The notes under the pieces: generated by a model
What the model was told of the DNA's origin: nothing
The model's input: only the letters and a program-made list of their open reading frames with translations
Databases searched by the model: none
NCBI RefSeq assembly: GCF_041821045.1
Contig: NZ_JBGUAW010000008.1
Coordinates: 1-64,000, forward strand
Reading direction: 5' to 3'
Length of the DNA stretch: 64,000 bases
Source of the DNA: Thiohalorhabdus sp. Cl-TMA
Lineage (GTDB): Bacteria > Pseudomonadota > Gammaproteobacteria > Thiohalorhabdales > Thiohalorhabdaceae
Program-made: the position numbers and the translations under genes
Part shown: piece by piece, positions 8,764 through 16,986 of the stretch
Numbering within the stretch: the stretch's first letter is position 1
Layout of the letters: each line of letters begins with the position of its first letter

Positions 8764-9191
8764 GGTGCCTCTCCGGCCTCCGGCCGTACGGTTGATATGG
8801 CCACCCGGCCCAGGCCCGCGGCGGATCCCGCGTCCATGGCCGCAACCACGGCGCCGTGCCGAGCGTTGCGGTCGGCCCGGATCACCAGGAGCGGGTGCTC
8901 GGTGTTTTCCACCTGCTCGGACCTCCGGCGTAGGACGGCAGCAAGGGCCTTCTCCCCGGCCAACTCCTCGCCGTCCACCAGGTAATCCCCCTTCTCCGTC
9001 ACCATCACCTCCACGCGGGCGGAATCCGGGTTGGCCGCCGCGCTGTCCGCCTCCGGAACCTGAATCTGCAGGCCGGTGCGGGAAACGAAGGTGGTGGAGA
9101 TCATCAGGAAGATCAGCAGCAGGAACACCACGTCGATGAGCGGCGTCAGCTCGATAGAGGGCGACTCGGCCTCGCGGGCGCGGAATCTCAA
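8760..9191 (-). CDS. exbD: ExbD/TolR family biopolymer transport protein
   Basis: 143 residues: short cytoplasmic N terminus, one membrane helix containing the proton-relay Asp (PLIDVVFLLLIFLM, about 17-30) and a periplasmic domain ending in VAISTVRPE. Works with the adjacent ExbB/TolQ-type protein to couple proton motive force to an envelope process. Its overlap with both exbB and msbA (4 nt each) ties it to LPS export genes, a common arrangement; whether it serves TonB or another partner cannot be told from here, since no tonB lies in the window. Confidence 0.93.
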   Translation of the reverse strand: MRFRAREAESPSIELTPLIDVVFLLLIFLMISTTFVSRTGLQIQVPEADSAAANPDSARVEVMVTEKGDYLVDGEELAGEKALAAVLRRRSEQVENTEHPLLVIRADRNARHGAVVAAMDAGSAAGLGRVAISTVRPEAGEAP

Positions 9192-9820
9192 GGACGGTCC
9201 CCCTGAAGGATCTCCGCCATGCGCAGCGCGTGCTGCTCCATGTCCACCACCAGGCGGTCCAGCTTGGCGTTGAAATAGCGGTGCATGGCCAACGCCGGGA
9301 TGGCGATGCTCATGCCGAAGGCCGTGGTCAGCAGGGCCTGGGATATGCCCCCCGCCAGCACGCTGGGATCGCCCACTCCCTGGCTGGTGATGACGGTGAA
9401 CACATTGATCATGCCCAGCACCGTACCCAGCAGACCCAGCAGGGGGGAGATGGCCGCGATGGTGCCGAGTAGGGTGAGATAGCGGGAAAGGTCCGCCACC
9501 ACGTGGCGGCCGGTCTCCTCGATGGACTCCTTGATCACTTCCCGCCGGAGTCCGGAATTCCGGAGCCCGCTGGCGAGGACGGCGGCGAGCGGGCTGGGAT
9601 CGCGCTCCGCCCGCTCCCGGGCCTGCCCCAGATCCCCCCGTTCGATATCCGCCTCCAGCGCCGAAACCAGCTCCGGGGGCAGGATCCGGCGGGCACGGAG
9701 GCTGAACAACCGTTCCGCGATAATGGCCAGGGCCAACAGGGAAAGGACGAGCAGCGGCAACATCATCCAGCCGCCACGAATCAGGAGCTCGATCAAGGGT
9801 GATTCCCTCCGCCTTGGCAC
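9188..9820 (-). CDS. exbB: MotA/TolQ/ExbB proton channel family protein
   Basis: 210 residues with three membrane helices (about 15-35, 110-140 and 150-175). The conserved core LLGLLGTVLGMINVF followed by a second helix ISQALLTTAFGMSIAIPAL is typical of ExbB/TolQ channel subunits. Forms the pentameric stator channel with the overlapping ExbD. It begins 16 nt after the end of comEC on the same strand. Confidence 0.94.
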   Translation of the reverse strand: MPRRRESPLIELLIRGGWMMLPLLVLSLLALAIIAERLFSLRARRILPPELVSALEADIERGDLGQARERAERDPSPLAAVLASGLRNSGLRREVIKESIEETGRHVVADLSRYLTLLGTIAAISPLLGLLGTVLGMINVFTVITSQGVGDPSVLAGGISQALLTTAFGMSIAIPALAMHRYFNAKLDRLVVDMEQHALRMAEILQGDRP

Positions 9821-9836
9821 CCCGGAATGGAAAAGC

Positions 9837-12215
9837 TCACAGTATACTAGCCATATCCGCCAGCGACGAAAGGGGTGGTGGCGCGGCCCCGGCGTGCCAG
9901 TAGCGGTCCGCGGCCTGCCGGTACCCGTTCACGCGCACTTCCGCCCCCAGGCGGATGCGCACCGCGCCGTCGGTAGCGGTATTGAGCGCCGCCGCGCCCA
10001 CCCGCGCATAGCGGGCCGCCACTTCGGGACGGGGGAAGCCCCAGCGGTTGCGGTACCCGGTGGAGTACACCACCCACTCGGGATCGGTTGCGGCGACGAA
10101 GGCCGGTGACGAGGAGGTGGCGCTGCCGTGGTGGGGCGCCACCACCACGGCCTGCTCCCGGAGCTCGCCCGCGCGGACCAACCGCCGCTCGCCGGCTTCC
10201 TCCAGATCCCCGGGGAGCAGGACCCGTTGGCCGGCGGCCGTCACCTCCAGTACCCGGGAAGCCGCATTACCCTCGGCGGAGCCCCCCGGGGCCGGTGCCA
10301 GGACGCGGAAGCGCACACCGTCCCAGCGCCAGCCATCCCCGGCGTTCAGGACCCGTCCGCCGCCGGCGGGCGCCCCGGCCGTCTCCCGGATGGCCACCCG
10401 TTCCCGCAGCCCCGCGCACCCGCCCAGGTGGTCGTTATCGCCGTGGCTGACCACCAGCCGGTCCACCGCGGCCCACCCTCGGGAGTGAAGGAACGGCGCC
10501 ACGAGCGCCTCACCGGCGTTGAAGGTGGCGCTGAACCTGGGCCCGCAGTCCACCACCGCCACGTGGCGGGCGGTCTCCACCACGGTGGCGCTGCCCTGCC
10601 CAACGTCCAGCACCCAGACCCGGGCCTGCCCCGTGGGCAGATCGGGCGGACCCATCCAGGCCAGCGGCGCCGCAACCAGGGCGGGGCCCAGCCACCGGAA
10701 AGGGCGCGGCGCCTTCAACAACAGCCCCAGCCCGGCCAGCATCAGCCCCACGCCCGCAACCCCCGGACGCGGGAGGCTCCAAGAGACGCCTGGCCAGGTC
10801 TCCAGCCATTCCAGAAAGTGCATGGCCACGCTCAGGAGCCAGCCGGTAGCCGCCATGGCGTGCTCGGCCAGCTCCGCCAGCCCCAGCACCGCCGCGAGGG
10901 CGCCCACCAGCCCCAGGGGCACCACGACGAAGCTGAAGTAGGGGATCGCCACCGCGTTGGCCAGGGGCGCCACCAGCGAGACCTGGCCGAACCAGTACGC
11001 CAGCCAGGGGCTCACGGCCGCCACCACCGCGAGCTGCACCGCGGCGGCCCGTCGCCATCGGTCCCACCCGGCCCCCGGCCCGGACAGCAGCAGGCCGATG
11101 GCACCCACCGCCGTGAAGCTCAGCCAGAAGCCGGGACCCAGCAGGCTGTCGGGGCTCCAGAGCAGCACCAGCAGGGCCGCCATGGCCAGGGCGCGCGGAA
11201 AATGGAACGGCCGGCCCAGCAGCCAGGCCCCCAGGCCCACCGCCACCATGATCAGGGCCCGCTGGGTGGGGAGGCTGAGTCCCGCCAGCAGAGCGTAGGC
11301 CGTTGCCCCAACGAGGGCCGCCACCGCGGCGAACCGGGGCGCGGGTACTAGCAGCGCCGCGCCCGGCAGCCGGCCCCATGCGTACCGGGTCACGAGGAAC
11401 AGCAGGAAGGCCACCCAGCCCACGTGCAGGCCGCTGATGGCCACCAGATGGGCGGTTCCGGTTGCCTGCAGCACCGTCCAGGTCTCGGGCGCGAGCCGGT
11501 CGCGCTTGCCCACGGTGAGGGCTCGCGCCAGAGGAGCGGCGGTCCCCGCGGCCTCGGTGGCCGCCTGCACCCGACGTCGGAGCGCTTCCAGTCCGCCGCG
11601 GAAGGAGCGCCCCGCCCCGGTCGCCAGCTTGCGGGGCGCCGGCTCCCGCCGGACGTAGCCCGTCCCGGAAAGGCCCCGGCTGCGCAGGTAGCGGGCATAG
11701 TCGAAACCACCCGGATTGCGGAACCCGCGCGGCCGCCGGACCCGCACGGAAAGGCGCCAGCGCTGACCGTATGCCAGATCCGCCGGCGCGGTCCGGTACC
11801 AGGAGAGCCGCAGATCCCCGCCGTACTTCCGCCACGGCCCCTCCGGCCCCCGCAGGCGGGCGGCCCGGAACCGGAAACGGCGCCGTCCGGGCTTTTCCTC
11901 CACCGATCCCGCCACCCGGCCTTCAATCTGCACCGTGCGCCGTTCCAGAGCGCCGGGAAAGGGATTCGCCTGCTGCTGGATGGCGGTCAGACCCTGCCAG
12001 AAGAAGCCCGCCAGCAGGGCGGTGATCAGGGCCGGGGCCCAACCGGGGCGGAGATACAGCCAGATCACCGCGCCCAGCAAGGGCAGCCCCAGCAGCCAGG
12101 GCGGTAGCAGATAGGGAAGCCGGTGGAAGGCCAGGATGCCGAGGGCGAACGTGGCGATGCCGGCCCACATGGCCGGCGTTCGGATCCCGGTTGCAAATGC
12201 TCCGGTATGGCGCAT
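9837..12215 (-). CDS. comEC: DNA internalization competence protein ComEC/Rec2
   Basis: 792 residues, normal for full-length ComEC. Domain order: N-terminal membrane helices and DUF4131 OB-like domain (to about 200), the Competence membrane channel (about 225-500, many hydrophobic helices, LVAISGLHVGWVA motif), then a C-terminal metallo-beta-lactamase-like nuclease domain with SHGDNDHLGG and PHHGSATSSS. It transports single-stranded DNA across the inner membrane during natural transformation. All three domains are intact, so the organism may be transformable. Flanked by lolD upstream and exbB downstream, a frequent synteny in gammaproteobacteria. Confidence 0.95.
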   Translation of the reverse strand: MRHTGAFATGIRTPAMWAGIATFALGILAFHRLPYLLPPWLLGLPLLGAVIWLYLRPGWAPALITALLAGFFWQGLTAIQQQANPFPGALERRTVQIEGRVAGSVEEKPGRRRFRFRAARLRGPEGPWRKYGGDLRLSWYRTAPADLAYGQRWRLSVRVRRPRGFRNPGGFDYARYLRSRGLSGTGYVRREPAPRKLATGAGRSFRGGLEALRRRVQAATEAAGTAAPLARALTVGKRDRLAPETWTVLQATGTAHLVAISGLHVGWVAFLLFLVTRYAWGRLPGAALLVPAPRFAAVAALVGATAYALLAGLSLPTQRALIMVAVGLGAWLLGRPFHFPRALAMAALLVLLWSPDSLLGPGFWLSFTAVGAIGLLLSGPGAGWDRWRRAAAVQLAVVAAVSPWLAYWFGQVSLVAPLANAVAIPYFSFVVVPLGLVGALAAVLGLAELAEHAMAATGWLLSVAMHFLEWLETWPGVSWSLPRPGVAGVGLMLAGLGLLLKAPRPFRWLGPALVAAPLAWMGPPDLPTGQARVWVLDVGQGSATVVETARHVAVVDCGPRFSATFNAGEALVAPFLHSRGWAAVDRLVVSHGDNDHLGGCAGLRERVAIRETAGAPAGGGRVLNAGDGWRWDGVRFRVLAPAPGGSAEGNAASRVLEVTAAGQRVLLPGDLEEAGERRLVRAGELREQAVVVAPHHGSATSSSPAFVAATDPEWVVYSTGYRNRWGFPRPEVAARYARVGAAALNTATDGAVRIRLGAEVRVNGYRQAADRYWHAGAAPPPLSSLADMASIL

Positions 12216-12270
12216 GGCCGTCCCGCCCCCCCCCTTGCGAGTGGCCGCCGATCCGTGTGGTGCGCCCCGT

Positions 12271-12951
12271 TCAGTCCGTGTGCAGATGGCCCTCGACGAG
12301 TCGGAACTGACGCTGCATGAGGCCCGCCAGCTCCGGGTCGTGGCTCACCACCACCAGGGCCGTGCCCAGCTCCCGGTTCAGGGAGAGCAGCAGCTCGTGA
12401 ATGCGCTCCGCGGTCCGGCCATCCAGATTGCCCGTGGGCTCGTCGGCCAGGATCAGGGAGGGCCGGCTCACCACCGCCCGGGCGATGGCCGTGCGCTGGC
12501 GCTCACCGCCGGACAGCTCGCTGGGCTTGTGGTGGAGCCGTTCGCCCAGCCCGACCCGCTCCAGGGTCTCGCGGGCCGCCGACTCCGCCGCCGCCCGGCC
12601 CTGTCTGCGTATGAGCAGCGGCATCATGACGTTCTCCTGGGCGTCGAATTCGGCCATCAGGTGATGGAACTGGTAGACGAAGCCCAGCTCCCGGTTGCGC
12701 AAGGCGCCCCGCTCCGCCTCGCCCAGGGCGAACAGGTCGCGCCCACCGATGCGGACACTGCCCGCGGTGGGCCGGTCGAGGCCGCCGAGCAGATGCAGCA
12801 GCGTGCTCTTCCCGGAGCCGGAGGAGCCGGTGACAGCCACCGCTTCCCCTTGCCCCACGCCGAAGGAGACGTCCTCCAGCACCTGGATCTCCCGGTCGCC
12901 GTCCCAGAACCGCCGGGTCAGCCCTTCAGCTTCCAGTACCGGCTCACTCAT
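12271..12951 (-). CDS. lolD: Lipoprotein-releasing ABC transporter ATP-binding protein LolD
   Basis: 226 residues. Walker [10 protein letters not shown] (42-50), signature LSGGE (146-150), Walker [13 protein letters not shown]. The segment [21 protein letters not shown] around 91-111 is the LolD-specific Q-loop region. It energises release of lipoproteins from the inner membrane to LolA. The gene overlaps the 3' end of the permease gene by 8 nt. Confidence 0.95.
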   Translation of the reverse strand: MSEPVLEAEGLTRRFWDGDREIQVLEDVSFGVGQGEAVAVTGSSGSGKSTLLHLLGGLDRPTAGSVRIGGRDLFALGEAERGALRNRELGFVYQFHHLMAEFDAQENVMMPLLIRRQGRAAAESAARETLERVGLGERLHHKPSELSGGERQRTAIARAVVSRPSLILADEPTGNLDGRTAERIHELLLSLNRELGTALVVVSHDPELAGLMQRQFRLVEGHLHTD

Positions 12952-14188
12952 ACCGCAGGGCCTCCACGGGATCGGTCTTGGCGGCCCGCCGGGACGGATA
13001 GATGGTGGCGAGGAAGCTCATGAGCAGGCCGGCCACGGTGATCCAGGCCACGTCCGCCCAGTGGAGCTCGGAGGGCAGCCGGCTCACCGAATAGACGTTA
13101 CTGGGCAGGAACTGGGTCTGGAAAAGGCTCTCCAGACCAGCCACCAGTCCCTCCACGTTCAGAGCTAGCGCCACTCCGCCGATCCCGCCGAGCAGCACCC
13201 CGAACAGTCCGATCACGGTGCCCTGCACCATGAAGATGGCGGTCACGTTGCCCGGCGATGCGCCCAGTGTCCGGAGGATGGCGATATCGCCCCGCTTCTC
13301 GTTCACCAGCATCACCAGGCTGGACACGATGTTGAAGGCGGCCACCATGACGATCAGGGACAGGATCACGAACATGACCACCTTCTCGGTATGCAGGGCC
13401 TGGAAGAAGTTGCGGTTGCGCTGGGTCCAGTCGCGCACGAAGTAGGCCCCGCCCAGGCGCTCCCGCAGCTTGGCCGCCACGCGGGGCGCCTCCATGGGCT
13501 CGGCTAGGCGCAGACGGACCCCCGAGACGTTGCCGTTCATGCGGTACAGCTTCTGAACATCCGCCATGTGGGCGTAGATCATGCCCGAGTTATACTCGTA
13601 CATGCCCGCGTCGAAGATGCCCACCACCGTGAAGCGCTTGAGGCGGGGCAGCATGCCGGCGGGCGTCACCTGACCGGTGGGCGCCACCAGGGTGATGGGA
13701 TCTCCCTTCTCCAAAGCCAGATTGTGGGCCAGGGTCTTGCCGACCACCACGCCGTATTCCCCGGCCTCCAGATCCTTGAGGCGGCCCGCGACCATGTTGG
13801 CTGCGAGGTCGCTCACCTTCCGCTCCCATTCCGGGAGGACACCGCGCACCAGCACCCCGCTCACGGAGCCGCCCTTGGTGAGCATGCCCTGCTCGCGCAC
13901 GTACGGGGCGCCGCCCTTGACGTCGGGCACCTCGGTGGCGGTATCGATCACCTGCTCCCAGGAACCGTTCAGGTGCCGGTAGCCGCTGACCACCACGTGG
14001 CTGGTCACCCCGAGAATCCGGTCGCGCAGCTCTCCCTGGAAGCCGTTCATCACGGAGATGACCGTGATCAGGGCCGCCACGCCCAGGGCGATACCCAGGG
14101 CGGAGATCACCGTGATCAGGCTCAGAAAGCCGTTCCGGCGCTTGGTGCGCAGATAGCGCAGGCTGATGAAGAGCTCAAAAGGTCGCAC
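12944..14188 (-). CDS. lolC: Lipoprotein-releasing permease LolC/LolE family
   Basis: 414 residues: an N-terminal membrane helix, a large periplasmic MacB-type domain and three C-terminal helices (about 275-400), ending near the conserved [21 protein letters not shown]. Partner of LolD in the lipoprotein sorting complex. Only one permease gene is present; many gammaproteobacteria have a single LolC/E-type permease (LolF) working as a homodimer rather than the LolC-LolE pair, which seems to be the case here unless a second gene lies elsewhere. It starts 28 nt after lysS. Confidence 0.93.
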   Translation of the reverse strand: MRPFELFISLRYLRTKRRNGFLSLITVISALGIALGVAALITVISVMNGFQGELRDRILGVTSHVVVSGYRHLNGSWEQVIDTATEVPDVKGGAPYVREQGMLTKGGSVSGVLVRGVLPEWERKVSDLAANMVAGRLKDLEAGEYGVVVGKTLAHNLALEKGDPITLVAPTGQVTPAGMLPRLKRFTVVGIFDAGMYEYNSGMIYAHMADVQKLYRMNGNVSGVRLRLAEPMEAPRVAAKLRERLGGAYFVRDWTQRNRNFFQALHTEKVVMFVILSLIVMVAAFNIVSSLVMLVNEKRGDIAILRTLGASPGNVTAIFMVQGTVIGLFGVLLGGIGGVALALNVEGLVAGLESLFQTQFLPSNVYSVSRLPSELHWADVAWITVAGLLMSFLATIYPSRRAAKTDPVEALRYE

Positions 14189-14216
14189 GTACGGCCTCGG
14201 CCACGGAGGGTGAGCG

Positions 14217-15734
14217 TTACTCGTCCCGGTCGGAGGGACGCATGTGGGGGAACAGGATCACCTCGCGGATGGAGTCCTGGTCGGCGAAGACCATGGCCAT
14301 CCGGTCGATGCCGAGGCCGGCGCCCGCCGCCGGCGGCATACCGTACTCCAGGGCGCGGATGTAATCGGCGTCGTAATGCATGGCCTCGTCGTCGCCGCCC
14401 GCCTTCTTCTCGGCCTGCTCCTTGAAGCGCGCCGCCTGGTCCTCGGGGTCGTTGAGCTCGGAGAAGCCGTTGCCCACCTCGCGGCCGCCGAAGAAAAGCT
14501 CGAAGCGGTCCACCACCTCGGGGTCGTCGTCGTTGCGCCGGGCCAGCGGGCTGACCTCGGTGGGATAGTGGGTGATGAAGGTGGGCTCGACGAGGCGATC
14601 CTCCACGGTCTGCTCGAAGATCTCCACCAGGAGTCCGCCCCAGCCCAGCTCCTCGTCGGGCTCCACGCCGAGGCCGGTCAGGTACTGCCGCAAGGCCACC
14701 GGTTCGCGCAGCTCCGCCGCCGACAGCCCCTCGTTGTGCTCCAGCACCGCTTCCTCGATGGTCAGGCGGCGATACGCTTGGCCGAGATCGAAATGCTTGC
14801 CCTGATGCGTGAGCACCGGCGTCCCCAGCACCGCCAGGGCCGCCTCGCGGGTCATCTCCTCGATGAGGTCCATAAGGTCCTGGAATCCGGCGTAGGCCTG
14901 GTAGAACTCCAGCATGGTGAATTCGGGGTTGTGCCGGGTGGAGACGCCCTCGTTGCGGAAGTTGCGGTTGATCTCGAAAACCCGCTCGAAGCCGCCCACC
15001 ACCAGCCGCTTGAGGTAGAGCTCCGGCGCCACCCGCAGGTACAGGTCCATGTCCAGGGCATTATGGTGGGTTACGAACGGCCGCGCCGTGGCGCCCCCCG
15101 GGATGGGCTGCATCATGGGGGTCTCCACCTCCAGGTAATCCCGGTTCAGGAGATAGCGGCGGATGGCGCTGATCATGGACGACCGGATGCGGAAGGTCTC
15201 GCGGGTCTCCCGGTTGACGATCAGGTCCACGTAGCGCTGCCGCAGGCGCGCCTCGTCGTCGGTGAGCCCGTGCCACTTCTCCGGGAGCGGGCGCAGAGAC
15301 TTGGTCAGGAGCTGCACCTCGTCCACGCTCACGGTGAGCTCGCCGGTCTTGGTGCGGAACAGGACGCCGCTGGCCCCGACGATGTCGCCCACGTCCCATT
15401 TCTTGAATCCAGCGTTGTATTCGCCCTCGGGAAGGGCGTCCCGGGTGACGAAGAGCTGGATCTGGCCATCGGAGCCGTCGCCGATGTGGGCGAAGCTCGC
15501 CTTGCCCATCACCCGCTTGGCCACCATGCGGCCGGCCACGCGCACCCGCTGGGGCTCGGCATCCAGCGTTTCTGCGTCCAGCTCACCGAACCGCTCGTGG
15601 ATCTCGGCCGCCCAGTGGGTGCGCCGGAAGGTATTGGGGAAGGCGTTACCCTGCTCGCGCCAGGCGGCCAGCTTGCTGCGGCGCTGCTGGATCTGCTCGT
15701 TCTCCTCGTTGCTCAACGGCACGGCTCCGGTCAC
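14217..15734 (-). CDS. lysS: Lysyl-tRNA synthetase (class II)
   Basis: 505 residues as in E. coli LysS. N-terminal OB-fold anticodon-binding domain (about 60-170), then the class II catalytic core with motif 2 ([14 protein letters not shown]) and motif 3 ([14 protein letters not shown]) near the C terminus. Charges tRNA-Lys. Located directly after prfB, the classical prfB-lysS order, but separated by a strong hairpin. Confidence 0.97.
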   Translation of the reverse strand: MTGAVPLSNEENEQIQQRRSKLAAWREQGNAFPNTFRRTHWAAEIHERFGELDAETLDAEPQRVRVAGRMVAKRVMGKASFAHIGDGSDGQIQLFVTRDALPEGEYNAGFKKWDVGDIVGASGVLFRTKTGELTVSVDEVQLLTKSLRPLPEKWHGLTDDEARLRQRYVDLIVNRETRETFRIRSSMISAIRRYLLNRDYLEVETPMMQPIPGGATARPFVTHHNALDMDLYLRVAPELYLKRLVVGGFERVFEINRNFRNEGVSTRHNPEFTMLEFYQAYAGFQDLMDLIEEMTREAALAVLGTPVLTHQGKHFDLGQAYRRLTIEEAVLEHNEGLSAAELREPVALRQYLTGLGVEPDEELGWGGLLVEIFEQTVEDRLVEPTFITHYPTEVSPLARRNDDDPEVVDRFELFFGGREVGNGFSELNDPEDQAARFKEQAEKKAGGDDEAMHYDADYIRALEYGMPPAAGAGLGIDRMAMVFADQDSIREVILFPHMRPSDRDE

Positions 15735-15756
15735 GGATGAAGGTGGATAGAAACGA

Positions 15757-15786
15757 GGCGGCCGGGGCGTTCATGCCCCGGCCGCC
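15757..15786 (-). terminator. Strong hairpin between prfB and lysS
   Basis: Perfect 12-bp stem GGCGGCCGGGGC / GCCCCGGCCGCC with a 6-nt loop, in the 76-nt gap between prfB and lysS. On the minus strand it is followed by TCGTTTCTATCC rather than a clean T tract, so it may attenuate or stabilise mRNA rather than terminate fully. Confidence 0.5.
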
Positions 15787-15810
15787 AGAGAAGGCGGCTT
15801 TCGGCTCGGG

Positions 15811-16918
15811 CTAGGCCCCCACCCCCTGCTTGAGCGCCGCCTCGATGAAGGAGTCCAGCTCGCCGTCCAGGACCGCCTGGGTATTGCCGATCTCCACGCC
15901 GGTGCGCAGGTCCTTGATCCGGCTCTGGTCCAGGACGTAGGACCGGATCTGGTTGCCCCAGCCGATATCGCCCTTCTCGGCGGACTCTGCCTGCTGCTTC
16001 TCGCGCTGCTTCTGCAGCTCCAGCTCGTACAGCCGGGCGCGCAGGATCCGCCAAGCCTCGGCCCGGTTGGAGTGCTGGCTGCGCGAGTTCTGGCACTGTA
16101 CCACGATGCCCGTAGGCTGATGGGTCAGGCGCACGGCGGAATCGGTCTTGTTAACGTGCTGCCCGCCGGCACCGCTCGCCCGGTAGGTATCGGTCCGCAC
16201 GTCCTCGGGATTGACCTCCACCTCTATGGACTCGTCCACCTCCGGGTAGACGTAGACCGAGGCGAAGGAGGTGTGGCGGCGCCCCCCGGAATCGAACGGC
16301 GATTTCCGAACCAGACGGTGGACGCCGGATTCCACCTTGAGGTGGCCGTAGGTGTATTCGCCGCCCACCTTGACGATGGCGCTCTTGATCCCGGCCTCGT
16401 CGCCCGGGCTGGCCTCCACCAGCTCCGCCTGGAAGCCCCGGGCCTCGCACCAGCGCAGATACATGCGCAGCAGCATCTCCGCCCAGTCCTGCGCCTCCGT
16501 GCCGCCCGCCCCGGCCTGGATCTCCAGGAAGGCATTGTTGGCGTCCATCTCCCCGGAGAACATGCGGCGGAACTCCAGGCGCTGGACGCGGCGCTCCATG
16601 TCCTCCAGGTCGCCGCGCACCTCCGCCAGGGTCTCCTCGTCGTCTTCCGCCTCGGCCAGCTCCAGCAGGTCGGCGCTGCTGTCGATGTCAGCGGCGAGGG
16701 CATCCAGGGGCTCCACCTGCTCCTTGAGGCGGTGGAACTCCTGGCTCAGCTGCTGGGCGCGGTCGGGGTCGTCCCAGAGGTCGGGGGCGGCGAGCTCGTG
16801 CTCCAGCTCGTCGAGGCGCTCCTTCAGTCGCGGTACGTCAAAGATACCCCCGTAGGCCGTCAATACGGCCGCGCAGGTCTTCGATCCACTCCTGAGGCTT
16901 GCGCTGCTCTTCGATCAA
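15811..16918 (-). CDS. prfB: Peptide chain release factor 2 with programmed +1 frameshift
   Basis: Two frames joined by the autoregulatory RF2 frameshift. Translation starts at TTG 16918 after AGGAG, reads 26 codons to CTT-TGA (TGA at 16840-16838) and shifts +1 to GAC at 16839, continuing to 15811: 368 residues in all (E. coli 365). The site reads GGGGGTATCTTTGAC, with the internal Shine-Dalgarno-like G run at the usual distance. The main part has the SPF stop-codon recognition tripeptide (RKSPFDSG) and GGQ motif ([10 protein letters not shown]). It terminates at UGA/UAA; low RF2 favours the shift. Confidence 0.96.
16838..16853 (-). promoter_or_regulatory. RF2 programmed frameshift site
   Basis: The minus strand reads CGGGGGTATCTTTGA. 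Compared with the E. coli site (AGGGGGTATCTTTGAC) only the first base of the SD-like element differs; the slippery CTT codon, in-frame TGA and following C are conserved. Recoding allows RF2 to autoregulate. Confidence 0.95.
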
Positions 16919-16986
16919 GGCGGTCTCCTGGATTCAGTTGGTCGCCGGTCCCCGGGAAACGCAATATTCTGCCATAAGCCCGCCCG

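Noticed and set aside
14244-15740. 498-codon plus-strand open frame opposite lysS
   Set aside because: Covers lysS almost exactly; composition (Val/His/Gly/Ala-rich) is typical of antisense translation.
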